A DNA stretch of 64,000 nt from DRQF01 sp964559135. GTDB taxonomy: Bacteria; Planctomycetota; GCA-002687715; DRQF01. The stretch covers positions 1-64,000 of the forward strand of contig CAZLGG010000003.1 of assembly GCA_964559135.1 (NCBI GenBank). Direction: 5' to 3'. Under the pieces are notes generated by a model. That model was not told the DNA's origin. It saw nothing but the letters and a program-made list of their open reading frames with translations, and did not search any database. Below are positions 51,815 through 61,552 of the stretch, piece after piece. Made by a program: the position numbers and the translations under genes. Every line of letters begins with the position of its first letter. Positions within the stretch are counted from its first letter, which is position 1.

Positions 51815-53848
51815 TCAGGGCTCCGCCGTGACGGAGAGTCCGTTCGAGAAGGCCCAACCGAGCGGAATGGATGGATCCGCGGCCAGCCATTGAGCGTGAA
51901 GGGTGAAGCCGGCCAACGCGGGGACGAAGGGGATCATCGACACGAGGCTGGCGTTGCCGAAACCATCGGTTGCCGTGAAGAACGAGAGGTCCGGCGACAC
52001 GAGGAGAGAGCAACCGGGCGCTCCGACCGACGTGAGGTCGAGAGGCAGGGGAGTGAGGCCCCATTGCGTCGTGCTATTCCCCACGATGAGAATCGCTGTC
52101 GCCCCCGGCTGAGCTCCACCGAGGGTCAACGTGAAGTCGCTCGTTCCGATACTGGGTTCCCCCGTCCACGAGGCCACGAGCCCGTTGCATCCCGTCCCGA
52201 AAGACGTCACGGCTTGCGCGCCGGGCGTCGACCACGTGGCTTCTTCCATCAGATGACCGAAGTAGGGCGCTTGGAGATCCTCGAGGGGTTCTCCGTGCCC
52301 CGTCGTCGTCCACCCCTTGGCGTCCACGAGATCGCGATAAGCGCGTCGGTAGATCAGTCGCGCACGCACTTTGTAACTGCCGCCTCCGGGAAGGAGCTGA
52401 AAGGAATAGTTGGTCGTGTCCGTGGCTAGGGCCGGCAGACGGGTGTCGTACTGAACCGAGGCCGCTTCGGTGAAGAAGCTCGGCCCGTTGCCGTTGGCAT
52501 CCAAGGTGACCTTGGCGAAGGTCTTGCCGGGAAGACCGGCGAAGTAACCCTGTGCCGGGCTCCCCACGCCCCCGATGGCGTCGATCTGTTGCGATCCCGT
52601 GTCGATGAGTTTCTGGCCGTCCTCGATACGCCATGCCTCGACCAGGAGGATCATGTTGCGGATGGGGACTCCGGTGGGCACATGATGTCCGGCGTGATTG
52701 TTCGTGGCGTCGACGGTGACCTGCAACTCCGACGACGTCTGCTGAACCGTGAGACTCAGATCGACGGCGTTCTCCAGATACTCCGGCGAGGTCCCCAGTA
52801 TGTCGTGGGTGCGCACTTCGGAGGGATCCCTTTGGACCGGTGCAAGGGCACACAGGTTCGTCTGCCCGTTCGGAGGCATATGGCAGTCCGTGCATGTTTC
52901 GTAGAGGGGGTTGGTCGGATCGGAGTAGGGGCTCGCCAACCATTCGTTCCACGTGGGCTCGGCTACGATTCCGTTCGGCTCGTCGTAGATGCCGTTCTCG
53001 TCCGGATCATTCTTGTCCTGATGGCAGGTCGCGCACATCTCCGCTTTGAGCTGAGGCTGGTAGGAAGGGCGCATGAGGCCCGGGATGCTGAAGTCGGCAT
53101 CGGGAAGCGTTCCGTATTGCACCTGATGGGACGTGATCGGCGAGGCGGGTCGGTTGAACGTGACAGCCGTCGCATGCACGCCCGGGTAGTCGAGCTTCGT
53201 TGTGTCGACATCCGCGATCTTGTGGCAGACCTCGCACGATACACCGTTCGCCGCGGCTTGACTGAGAGCGTTCAGGGGGTCCATCGGACTGAACGCTTGA
53301 GCAATCCAGATCTGAGGCTGGTGGCAGGCGGCGCATTCGCCCCCCGGCAGGGCTGTCGCATGGACGGAGTCGGTGGTGTAGACGAAGCCGCCATTGCCCC
53401 CCGGAGTGCCTGAGCCGTCGAAGACGTCATAGACCCAGAGGTTTTGCCCCGTATGCGCCATGCGCGAGCCGGTCCATTCCACCTCCTGCTGGGGGTGGCA
53501 TCCTCCGCACACGGGGGGATCGAGGAACGTGTATCCCGGGTCGTTGCCCACGACGACCATCTCCAGGTTGAGGATGATGCCCATCGCGGGGGCGGTGACG
53601 ATGACGGACGCGTTGTAATAGCCCTTCTTGCCGGCGACGATCTTCAAGTTGGACCCCGACAGCGATGGCAAGGAAAACGATCCGTCCGCTGCCGTCGTCG
53701 TGCGATTGAGGTCGCCCTGCAGAGAAACAGTGGCGTCGGCGAGTGGCGACCCCGCAGTGTCCATCACGAAGCCCGAGACCTGACCGATGAGATCGGCGGA
53801 AAGGAGGAAAGCCACCAGAACTGCGAGGGGAGTGAATTTCGACTTCAT
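51815..53848 (-). CDS. Exported pentaheme c-type cytochrome with C-terminal tail, copy 2
   Basis: The protein has 677 residues and is clearly paralogous to the protein at 46758. The start at 53848 gives a tidy signal peptide (MKSKFTPLAVLVAFLLSADL). The five heme motifs are CGGCH (114-118), CAACH (172-176), CEVCH (205-209), CATCH (272-276) and CTDCH (319-323), at nearly the same spacing as copy 1. The N-terminal regulatory-like domain and the tail (LPLDLTSVGAPGCSLLV, end LSVTAEP) are also shared. The two copies flank nod and its regulator on both sides. The gene ends 28 bases from the XRE stop, tail to tail. Confidence 0.88.
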   Translation of the reverse strand: MKSKFTPLAVLVAFLLSADLIGQVSGFVMDTAGSPLADATVSLQGDLNRTTTAADGSFSLPSLSGSNLKIVAGKKGYYNASVIVTAPAMGIILNLEMVVVGNDPGYTFLDPPVCGGCHPQQEVEWTGSRMAHTGQNLWVYDVFDGSGTPGGNGGFVYTTDSVHATALPGGECAACHQPQIWIAQAFSPMDPLNALSQAAANGVSCEVCHKIADVDTTKLDYPGVHATAVTFNRPASPITSHQVQYGTLPDADFSIPGLMRPSYQPQLKAEMCATCHQDKNDPDENGIYDEPNGIVAEPTWNEWLASPYSDPTNPLYETCTDCHMPPNGQTNLCALAPVQRDPSEVRTHDILGTSPEYLENAVDLSLTVQQTSSELQVTVDATNNHAGHHVPTGVPIRNMILLVEAWRIEDGQKLIDTGSQQIDAIGGVGSPAQGYFAGLPGKTFAKVTLDANGNGPSFFTEAASVQYDTRLPALATDTTNYSFQLLPGGGSYKVRARLIYRRAYRDLVDAKGWTTTGHGEPLEDLQAPYFGHLMEEATWSTPGAQAVTSFGTGCNGLVASWTGEPSIGTSDFTLTLGGAQPGATAILIVGNSTTQWGLTPLPLDLTSVGAPGCSLLVSPDLSFFTATDGFGNASLVSMIPFVPALAGFTLHAQWLAADPSIPLGWAFSNGLSVTAEP

Positions 53849-54048
53849 TGCAAATGGGCCCTTGGAAACGGATCGGCGCATCCCCAACGGAGGACGCGGG
53901 GGTATTCTCCCGAAATCGGTCAGCCGCGGCAAAAGAAAAACGTCTGCGCCCCCATGATTTCGGCGCGCACCTTGGCGGGTATCAAGGGAAAGCCCTTTCC
54001 CCGTGTGACTTCTACCGGGCGAGGGGGATTCTTGTCATCGTGGGAGGG

Positions 54049-57000
54049 ATGAATCCGCTCCGCAAAGAAAGCCCGCCAAGTCTCTTCGCGTCGGCTCTTT
54101 GGGCCGGCCTTCTCGCCGGTTCGGCTTTGGCGGCGAGGGATGTCGCCGGGCTTTGGGACCCGAGCGAGGAAGGCGCTTTCTCTGCGGGGGCGATTCTGCT
54201 CGCCCGCGTGTTGATCCTCGGAGCCGGGGCGGGCTTGGTCTTGGCCGCCGTCGTGCTGGCGCATCGCGGAGCCTTCCGGCTCATCCGACGCTGGGAGTCC
54301 CTGGCTCGCTGGGTACCGGCCCTCCTTTTCGCCGCCTTGCTCATGACTCTTTGGCGTGACCTCTCGACGCGAGTTCTTTCCGGGCCCGCGGTATCGAAGA
54401 GCGCCTGGGCGGACCCCATGAGTCGCGCCCTGCCGTGGCTCCTGATGGGAATGTTCGCAGCCACCCTGCGCATCGTCGCGGCCCATGTGCGGGCCTGTTC
54501 CCGCTGGAGCCTTTGGAGAACCCTCGCCCTGGGGATGGGCTACATCGGCGTGGGATTCCTTCTCGACGCCGCCGATCGCAGATTCTACCCAGGTCTCTAC
54601 CTCTACCTCCACGACGTGCTCGCTGCCACGGCGCTCATCTCCGTCGCGGTGGGCATAGGGGTGGTGGTCGATCGTTGGGGTGGAACCCGTCGAGCGACAT
54701 GGGCAGCCCTGCTCATCGTTTTCGGAGCCATCCTGGCCGATCGCATCGTGACGATCGGTCCCCGTGAACGGTTCCTTCTCCACGCTCGAACCCTCGAGGG
54801 GCGCCGAGTCTTGGAGCTCTGGAGGGCGCTCGGCCTCGACAAAACGAGCAGCCCAGCAGGAACTCTTCCGGTGGAGGATTTCCGCGAGGCGCGAAGAAGG
54901 AGTCTGGAGCGATCCGCGGCCGTGGGGCGGCAGCGTTCCTCGTCCGTCCGAAACGTCGTCTGGCTGACCGTCGACACGCTGAGACGGGATCACTTGGGGT
55001 GCTATGGCTATCAGCGGCACGCGACGTCCCCGAATTTGGATCGGTTCGCCAAAAAGGCCGCGGTGTTCGAGTCGGCGCACGCTCAGTTTCCAATCACGAG
55101 TCTCTCCTTTCAGTCGATGTTCTACGGCCGTTTCCCGTCCGCCACCCCCTTGTTCCAGGCGATGCAGGGACACCAACTCGACCCGCCCTTGCTCACCCTG
55201 GCGGAGACTCTTCGCGCGGGCGGCCTGCGCACGGCGGGTGTTCCCGCCATCGCCGGTGATGACCTGAAGCACCCGGCCTACCGTGTCCTGGGCAAGGGTT
55301 TCGACTTGCTCCCCTCCGCTCGCGAAAGACGCGACATCAGCGAGCCCGCCCAGGCCGGACGGGCGATCGAATACCTCTCCTCCCTCGCCGCCGATCGATT
55401 CTTCCTTTGGGTGCACCTCATGGGGCCCCACCACCCCTACGTCGTGCGCAGTCACGACTTCGGCACGAGCGACGTGGACCGCTACGATTCCGAGATCGCG
55501 GAGACCGATCGTTGGATCGGGCGTATTCTGGGCGCACTCGCTGACCTGGGACTCGAAGACGACACGGTCGTCGTCATCAATGCCGACCACGGCGAGGCCT
55601 TCGGCGAACACGCATCCCGCTACCACGGCACCACGCTCTACGAGGAGCAAATCGCGGTTCCGCTCCTGATCCACGTGCCGGGACTGCCCGCCCGACGGCT
55701 GCGACAGGCGGTGGGTAACGTGGACATCATGCCCACTGTCTTGGCGCTCATGGATGTCCCGCCTGCCCACGCCCAGCAAGGCCGCAACCTCTTGGGACTG
55801 CTGAGGGACGGGGCGAACAGCGCCGCCGCGCCGATGTCCATCACGTTCGCGGAGATTCCTCCGGCGATTCCCGCCATGTCACCGGCGAACACCGACCGTT
55901 TCGCGGCGATTGGGGAGCGGTGGAAGTTCATTCGGAATGAACGGGCCGGCTTCAACGAGCTCTACGACCTCGTCACCGATCCGGAGGAGACCAAGAACCG
56001 GGCGGGGGAGGGGTTGGATCAGGAGGCCTGGCTCGACGCCGCCGTTTCGGTCTTCAGGGAGGAGTCGGCGACGCTCGTCCGAAACAAAGCGGAAGAAACG
56101 GTCGAAGAAAAGCTGCACCGGGCTCGGTCGGCGCTCGCGGTGAAATCCATCCCTGCCCGATGTGATGCCCTTCTCCGCCTCCTCCGGGAGAAGGACCCGG
56201 ACCTGAACCCCTTTTTCAAAGAGGTCTGGGACGATCCCGGGCGGCACTACCTGTTGAAGAACCTCATCGTGTTGATGGCCCCCGAAGTCCTCGGCGACGA
56301 CTTTCCCCAGGCGGCCCAAGCGATTCTGAAGAACCCCGTCTCGGCAGGCACGCTCGTGGCCCTCCTGGAGGTCATCGACCGGAACGTGAAGGCGGACCCG
56401 CCCCAGTCGTTGATTGACGCGCTGGCAGGGCGACTCTCCGCTCCCCACGCCGTCGCCCGCCGCGCCGCAGAGGTTTTGGCCCGCTGGGGGGATTCACGGG
56501 GGCGTGCCGTCCTCGAGGCGGATCTCAGCAGTGACGATCCCCTCCTCGCTCGCCGCGCCGCCGTGGGGCTCGCTCGGTTGGACTCCCGAGCGGGGGAGAA
56601 CATTCTCGCCGCGTCCATCCTGCGTGACCTCGCCGACACCGACGCGGTGACGGCGGTGGTGAATTCCTTGACTCGACTTCGAAGCAAGACCGTGCTTCGG
56701 ACCCTCTTGGAAGTGGCGCAGAATCGCTATCTGCATTATGAGATCAAACGGGCCATCCTGAGATATTTCGAGAGCTTGGACCGTCTGGATGAGGGGGAGT
56801 TCGGGTTGGTGGGTCTTCTCGCGGGATGGGACCCCGAGGTAGGACGTCTCGTGGGGGAGACCGTCACGAAAAGGCTGGGCAAGGAGCGCCTCATGGGGCT
56901 GCGGGACGCGGCGCGGCGCGCCGACTCGGCGAAGGAGTTGGGCAAGCAGGGGCGCGCGCTGGACGCCGCGGGAGCCTTTCTCGACGCGGCGGCAGACATG

Positions 57001-58020
57001 AGAACGCCCCAGGGACGAGGCCGTTTTCTGCTGGAAGCCGGTCGCCAGGCTTGGTTGGCCGGCACGGCCGGGCAGGCGACACTGAAGAACGTCCTGCAAC
57101 GATTGGGAGAGGCGTTCTCCCGCGCCGAGGGCGCTCCCGTCACCGCGTTGAGCCGGGAGATCGAAGACCTTCGACGTCGAACGGAGGATGTCGGGGCACC
57201 GCCGAAGGAAGGGCATCTGCGTGTCATGCAGGTGCTTCCGCTGTGTCGTCGCCCGCTTTGGTCGGGTCAGGAGATCCGTTTCGAGGTGACGGTCCAGAAC
57301 ACGGGCACGACGTTCCTTTCCGGCGGCGACTGGCCGGGGGCGGTGCGCTTGGCCGTGGTGTGGCCGAAGGATGCCAAGGCTCCCCCTTCGCCGGCCATGC
57401 CCGTGCCGTTCGGGGGCATCGCCCCCGGCGAATCGGTCCGCGTCTATCTGGATGCCCGGGCGCCTGCCCGTGCGGGGGTGTTCTCCGCCACGGTCCGGGT
57501 CCAGCCGGGGAGGAAAGGGGCATGGGCCGCTCAGGTGAAGGGGGCGCGCTGTCACCGGGTGAGCGTCGTCGGGGCCGATCCGGCCGGGATAGAGCCGCGA
57601 GGACTGACCCTATCCGGCCGCGATCTTTTGACCCTTTCCTGGAGGAGCCCGGCCCTCATCGGCGGCGTCGTGAACAACCGGGAGGAGGTGGAGTTGGAAG
57701 CCGTCCTCGTGGATCCGATACTCACCTTGCCGCCGCTGAAGAGTGTGAACGGCCCGTTGACTCTTCGCGTCGAACTGGCTCTCGACAGTCTGGGCCTTTT
57801 GGCGAAGGACGAGATCGAGTGCTATGCGTCTTGGAATGCGGAGGGGCGATTTCGAGATGCCTGGCGCCGTGTGCGGGCCATCCGCCCGGACGGAACGGTC
57901 CGTAGGCTCGAGTTCCATATTCCCCCGAATGACCGGGGGATGAGCCCGCGGTTTTTGCGAATCGATCCAGGAACCTTCCCCCATCTCGTCACGATCAAGA
58001 GCGTGAGGATTCTCCCGTGA
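54049..58020 (+). CDS. Large membrane sulfatase/phosphotransferase-like protein with HEAT region
   Basis: This protein of about 1323 residues starts at ATG 54049; a GTG at 54040 is also possible. Residues 1-260 contain about seven membrane helices. The sulfatase-superfamily domain (about 300-690) has the metal motif VWLTVDTLRRDHLGCYGY, a Thr/Ser nucleophile region FPITSLSFQSMFYGRFP rather than the Cys of sulfatases, INADHGEAFGEH, and SRYHGTTLYEEQIAVPL. Residues about 745-960 are HEAT-like (RRAAEVLARWGDSRGRAVLE, LARRAAVGLARLDS). The last 260 residues are beta-rich. A lipid or glycan phosphotransfer role in the envelope is inferred. The next gene starts in a GTGA overlap. Confidence 0.75.
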   Translation: MNPLRKESPPSLFASALWAGLLAGSALAARDVAGLWDPSEEGAFSAGAILLARVLILGAGAGLVLAAVVLAHRGAFRLIRRWESLARWVPALLFAALLMTLWRDLSTRVLSGPAVSKSAWADPMSRALPWLLMGMFAATLRIVAAHVRACSRWSLWRTLALGMGYIGVGFLLDAADRRFYPGLYLYLHDVLAATALISVAVGIGVVVDRWGGTRRATWAALLIVFGAILADRIVTIGPRERFLLHARTLEGRRVLELWRALGLDKTSSPAGTLPVEDFREARRRSLERSAAVGRQRSSSVRNVVWLTVDTLRRDHLGCYGYQRHATSPNLDRFAKKAAVFESAHAQFPITSLSFQSMFYGRFPSATPLFQAMQGHQLDPPLLTLAETLRAGGLRTAGVPAIAGDDLKHPAYRVLGKGFDLLPSARERRDISEPAQAGRAIEYLSSLAADRFFLWVHLMGPHHPYVVRSHDFGTSDVDRYDSEIAETDRWIGRILGALADLGLEDDTVVVINADHGEAFGEHASRYHGTTLYEEQIAVPLLIHVPGLPARRLRQAVGNVDIMPTVLALMDVPPAHAQQGRNLLGLLRDGANSAAAPMSITFAEIPPAIPAMSPANTDRFAAIGERWKFIRNERAGFNELYDLVTDPEETKNRAGEGLDQEAWLDAAVSVFREESATLVRNKAEETVEEKLHRARSALAVKSIPARCDALLRLLREKDPDLNPFFKEVWDDPGRHYLLKNLIVLMAPEVLGDDFPQAAQAILKNPVSAGTLVALLEVIDRNVKADPPQSLIDALAGRLSAPHAVARRAAEVLARWGDSRGRAVLEADLSSDDPLLARRAAVGLARLDSRAGENILAASILRDLADTDAVTAVVNSLTRLRSKTVLRTLLEVAQNRYLHYEIKRAILRYFESLDRLDEGEFGLVGLLAGWDPEVGRLVGETVTKRLGKERLMGLRDAARRADSAKELGKQGRALDAAGAFLDAAADMRTPQGRGRFLLEAGRQAWLAGTAGQATLKNVLQRLGEAFSRAEGAPVTALSREIEDLRRRTEDVGAPPKEGHLRVMQVLPLCRRPLWSGQEIRFEVTVQNTGTTFLSGGDWPGAVRLAVVWPKDAKAPPSPAMPVPFGGIAPGESVRVYLDARAPARAGVFSATVRVQPGRKGAWAAQVKGARCHRVSVVGADPAGIEPRGLTLSGRDLLTLSWRSPALIGGVVNNREEVELEAVLVDPILTLPPLKSVNGPLTLRVELALDSLGLLAKDEIECYASWNAEGRFRDAWRRVRAIRPDGTVRRLEFHIPPNDRGMSPRFLRIDPGTFPHLVTIKSVRILP

Positions 58021-59114
58021 CCACGCCCCGGGTATGGCTGCTCATCGGAAACAAGGCTGGCGACAACACCCAGTTGCGAGCCCTCGCCAAGGCCCTCGGA
58101 TGGCCGAGCACCGAGAAGCGTTGCCGCTATCGTGCGACGGAGCTCCTTACGAACAGACTCCTCGGGACCACGCTGCTGGGAATCCATAGATCGTTGTCGG
58201 ACCCTCTCGAACCGGAGTGGCCGGATCTCGTTCTCACGGCCGGGCGAAGGAACGAACCGATTGCTCGGTGGATCGCCAGGGAATCGGGCGGGGCGACCCG
58301 CATCGTCCACGTCGGACGCCCCTGGTCTTCTCCGGATCGATTCGATCTGGTCATCACCACTCCGCAGTACGACCTCCCCGCATCGGAACGCGTGCTCGTT
58401 GTCGACATGCCCCTTCATGCGGTGCGTCCGGAGGCGCTGGCCGAGGCTGCGCAAAGTTGGAGAACGGAGTTCCTCGATCTGCCCAGGCCTCGCATCGCGG
58501 TTCTGGTCGGTGGTCCGACGGGGTTCATCGGTTTCCGAGAACGAACCGTTCTCAGGCTTGCCCGCCAGGCGGAGACCCTCGCCCGGTGGCGGGGTGGGTC
58601 GCTCTTGGTGACCACCAGCGCGAGGACGCCCAGGTTTGCCGCGGCGCTCCTCGAGCGAGAGCTCACCGTCCCCGCGCGGATCTACCCCCATGGTCGGGAG
58701 AGGAATCCGTACCTCGCGTTCCTCGCCATCGCGGACGAGTTCATCGTCACGGGTGAGAGCGCGTCGATGCTGGCGGAGGCTTCGGCGACCGAAAAGCCGA
58801 TCCACGTCTTCGACCCGACGCGAGAAGACGGTCCCTGGACCCGCCTGCGTCTCCGCGCTCTGGGGCGCCTGGCAAGAGAAGCCTTGGGGCCCCGCCGAAT
58901 GAAGCGAGATCCGTTGGGCATTCCACGGGCCCTGGTGGATCGGGGGCGCGCCTGCTGGTTGGGGAACCCACCGCCGAACGGCGCGCCCCGGGTTTTGGCG
59001 ACCAGCGATCTCGAGCGCGCCGCGCGTGCCGTTCGCGACCTGTTTCCCGATGGGGAACGCTCCGGGGATCAGGCTCCTTCGGAGGCGTCCATGACTCCGA
59101 AGGAAGGCAGCTGA
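58017..59114 (+). CDS. ELM1-family (DUF1022-like) protein, putative glycosyltransferase-like fold
   Basis: The protein has 365 residues from GTG in an overlap with the sulfatase-like gene. It starts VWLLIGNKAGDNTQLRALA, then SDPLEPEWPDLVLTAGRRNEPIARW, VHVGRPW, FDLVITTPQYDLP, AVLVGGPTGFIGF, SLLVTTSARTP and NPYLAFLAIADEFIVTGESASML. These are hallmarks of the ELM1 family, which has a GT-B-like fold in bacteria and is found with envelope polysaccharide genes. It is paralogous to the C-terminal half of the protein at 59069, which it overlaps tail to tail by 46 bases. Coupling to the sulfatase-like gene suggests a cell-surface glycan role. Confidence 0.75.
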   Translation: MTTPRVWLLIGNKAGDNTQLRALAKALGWPSTEKRCRYRATELLTNRLLGTTLLGIHRSLSDPLEPEWPDLVLTAGRRNEPIARWIARESGGATRIVHVGRPWSSPDRFDLVITTPQYDLPASERVLVVDMPLHAVRPEALAEAAQSWRTEFLDLPRPRIAVLVGGPTGFIGFRERTVLRLARQAETLARWRGGSLLVTTSARTPRFAAALLERELTVPARIYPHGRERNPYLAFLAIADEFIVTGESASMLAEASATEKPIHVFDPTREDGPWTRLRLRALGRLAREALGPRRMKRDPLGIPRALVDRGRACWLGNPPPNGAPRVLATSDLERAARAVRDLFPDGERSGDQAPSEASMTPKEGS

Positions 59115-61552
59115 GCCGACGGGCGGCCGAGTCCGTCCGCGGTTTCTTTCTTGTCCTTCGACGCCAATCCGAGGATGCGACGGACTTCCCGCGCCACCTG
59201 CTTGGCCGTTTCCGAGGGGCGGCCCGATCGAATCGGAGTTTCGTCTCCGAAGAACCGGGCCAAACCGGCGTCCACGAGATGCCGATGCAATTGTCGGCTG
59301 TGTCCGCCCGGGCGTATCCATCCACGGGCGAGAAGACCGGCGCTGAGTCGTTCCAGTCGCCTCTGAGGACGTTCGAATCCTCGCCGATTGACAGGTCTTC
59401 GATAGGCCCGCGCGGCGATGCGGTCGGACACCGACCGAGCGACCCACCGTACCCAGGCGGCAGGTGTGCGCAGGCTCTGAGGAAGAGGGTAGATCTCCAC
59501 CGGGCGGCCGGAGGCGCAGGCCTCGGCGAGCATCGATGCACTCTCGCCCGTCACGATCAACCGATCCGCGAGAGCGAGGAATCCCATGAAGGGGTTCTCT
59601 TCGCTTCCGGCGTCCTCCTGCCAGCGGTGAAAATACGTACAAACGTCACCGAGAGCGGTCTCAAGGGCGTCGGCACTCGCAGCCGGCGTTCTCCGGCTCG
59701 TCGTCACCCAGACTCTTGCGCCCGCGGCACGGGCTCTTTCGGCGACGCGCTCACCCATCCTGCGGGCGGTAGCGCTCGAGAAGGAATGCTCAGCATTCGG
59801 TCCGCCGATGAGAAGTGCCCATCGAGGGGGCGTGTCGGCCCCGAGTCGCCCTTCCCAATCCTGACGAGCCTGATCGAGAGCTGTCTCCGTGACGCGCGTG
59901 ATGGGAAGGTCGACGTCCATGCGACGTTCGTGGGGGAAAAGTTGCGCATACCGTGGCGCCACCCCCAGATCGAAGGGGTCGTTCGGCATGGTGCCGAGGC
60001 GCCCTCCCTGGACGACCTTGGTTTTCCCGAGAGCGGCGCGGCGAATCCATGCCGCGACGGGTGCCGTCCGTCGGCCGGTGCCGATGAGGAGGTCCGGCCA
60101 TGGAGCGTGCAGGGCGGCTCTCGACTCGGGGCGAAGCGCAGCCAAGCCGTGGCGAAGCCATGCATTCGGCAGTTCGGCGAGGGCATTGAATCGGAGCAGC
60201 TTGAGCTCGTAGTCCCAGCCCAATTGGTGGGCGAGCCCGAGAGACTGGGTGCGGTGACCGGGCTTGCCGTCATCGAGAACCCAGACCGCCGGCGTGGCTG
60301 ACAGGCATCGTCCGCCGGAGCGGATCTCCACGTCCTCGGGGCGCCGGGACGGGAAGAGCGCCACCCGCCAATGGAGCCGAGGGTTGCGCTGTGTCGGTCC
60401 CTCCATGAGCCAGGACCACCATTCGGGACGAGACGGGACATGTCCGACAGCGCGGGACGTGTCGCATGGCGCCGCCACGATCGCCACCTTCGTGGCGGAC
60501 TCCAACAGCTTGTCCGTGATCCAGGGAACGTCGGCGGAGGACAGCCGGGACAGGTCTTCCGTGACGCAAATGGCGTCCCAGGTCGGCGTGTCGAGTGTCG
60601 AGGAATCGAGCTTCAAGAACTCCTCCAAGCCAAGCTGCGTGACCTTCACCGAGGGAAGATCGATCCCCTCGAGGGCGATGGCGTGTCCGACATGCAGGAG
60701 CGTCTTCAAACCGGAAGACGTCGCCACATCCGCCAAGAGCTCTCCCCACCAGTGGGGCGGGCGGCCCAAAAAGGCCGAATGGCCTTCGCCGAGGCCGTGG
60801 TGGCGACTCGGGCGGGAGGCGGTGAAAACCTGGAAGGCGGCGAGATTGGCCTGCTTTTCGAGGGCATCCCACGGGCCGCGATCGGGATTGTCGAAATAGT
60901 AGAATCGCTCGGGGAATGGCTTCCAAGGCTGCCGTTGGAGCGTCGTGTAGTGCAGGCACCTCGTCCATCCCTCGCGATGCTCGTGATCGCGGGCATTCCA
61001 TTCGGCCGGGAGAACTCCGTAACAGCCGGGATCCCGCAGGGCCTTGCGAATCAGACCATACTTTCGCCGCTTCTGCGCGCCCTCGAGTGTCCAGTGGCGT
61101 CCCATCTTCGCACAGTCCATGAGCATCACGGAGGTGTCGGTCGGGCTGATGGCCAGATATCCATGGGGCCCCAGGTCCATGTCGAAAAGGAGGCCGGGAT
61201 CGGCGAGATAGATCTGGTCCACATCGTTGTAGATGGCCTTTCCGGCATAGCCCGCATAGTGTGGAATGGCGAAGCGATAGTTCGTGAAACCCGTGTTCCA
61301 GAACCGACTGCGGTATCCAGGCAGGCGACTCATGAGATGGATTTCATAGACCCGAGCCGGATCCCGCACCTGCTCGATCGACCACAGGAAGACCCGCTCG
61401 GGTCGGTACTGTTCCGGTTGCGTTCCCAGGAAAATCCTCACGGTGGGTTTTCCGTTGGGGCGAACGCCCGGGCGGACTCCGAGAACGATGACCTCCGGAG
61501 ACTCGGATTGGGCAAAGTCGTGGGACATGAGACGACGCTCTTTACGGTCCAT
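59069..61552 (-). CDS. Glycosyltransferase-like domain fused to ELM1-family domain
   Basis: The protein has 827 residues from 61552; a start at 61528 is equally possible. Residues 20-280 resemble a GT-A fold: VRIFLGTQPEQYRPERVFLW, GYRSRFWNTGFTNYRF, a metal-type DVDQIYLADP (DxD-like) and a C-terminal YYFDNP. A linker domain (about 285-425) has LLHVGHAIALEGID and TWDAICVTEDL, like a methyltransferase-type strand pattern. The ELM1 half starts with WVLDDGKPGHRTQSLGL and contains DLLIGTGRRTAPVAAW, ALLIGGPNAEHSF, VWVTTSRRTP and NPFMGFLALADRLIVTGESASML. It is convergent with its paralogue. A surface glycan role is inferred. Confidence 0.72.
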   Translation of the reverse strand: MDRKERRLMSHDFAQSESPEVIVLGVRPGVRPNGKPTVRIFLGTQPEQYRPERVFLWSIEQVRDPARVYEIHLMSRLPGYRSRFWNTGFTNYRFAIPHYAGYAGKAIYNDVDQIYLADPGLLFDMDLGPHGYLAISPTDTSVMLMDCAKMGRHWTLEGAQKRRKYGLIRKALRDPGCYGVLPAEWNARDHEHREGWTRCLHYTTLQRQPWKPFPERFYYFDNPDRGPWDALEKQANLAAFQVFTASRPSRHHGLGEGHSAFLGRPPHWWGELLADVATSSGLKTLLHVGHAIALEGIDLPSVKVTQLGLEEFLKLDSSTLDTPTWDAICVTEDLSRLSSADVPWITDKLLESATKVAIVAAPCDTSRAVGHVPSRPEWWSWLMEGPTQRNPRLHWRVALFPSRRPEDVEIRSGGRCLSATPAVWVLDDGKPGHRTQSLGLAHQLGWDYELKLLRFNALAELPNAWLRHGLAALRPESRAALHAPWPDLLIGTGRRTAPVAAWIRRAALGKTKVVQGGRLGTMPNDPFDLGVAPRYAQLFPHERRMDVDLPITRVTETALDQARQDWEGRLGADTPPRWALLIGGPNAEHSFSSATARRMGERVAERARAAGARVWVTTSRRTPAASADALETALGDVCTYFHRWQEDAGSEENPFMGFLALADRLIVTGESASMLAEACASGRPVEIYPLPQSLRTPAAWVRWVARSVSDRIAARAYRRPVNRRGFERPQRRLERLSAGLLARGWIRPGGHSRQLHRHLVDAGLARFFGDETPIRSGRPSETAKQVAREVRRILGLASKDKKETADGLGRPSAQLPSFGVMDASEGA

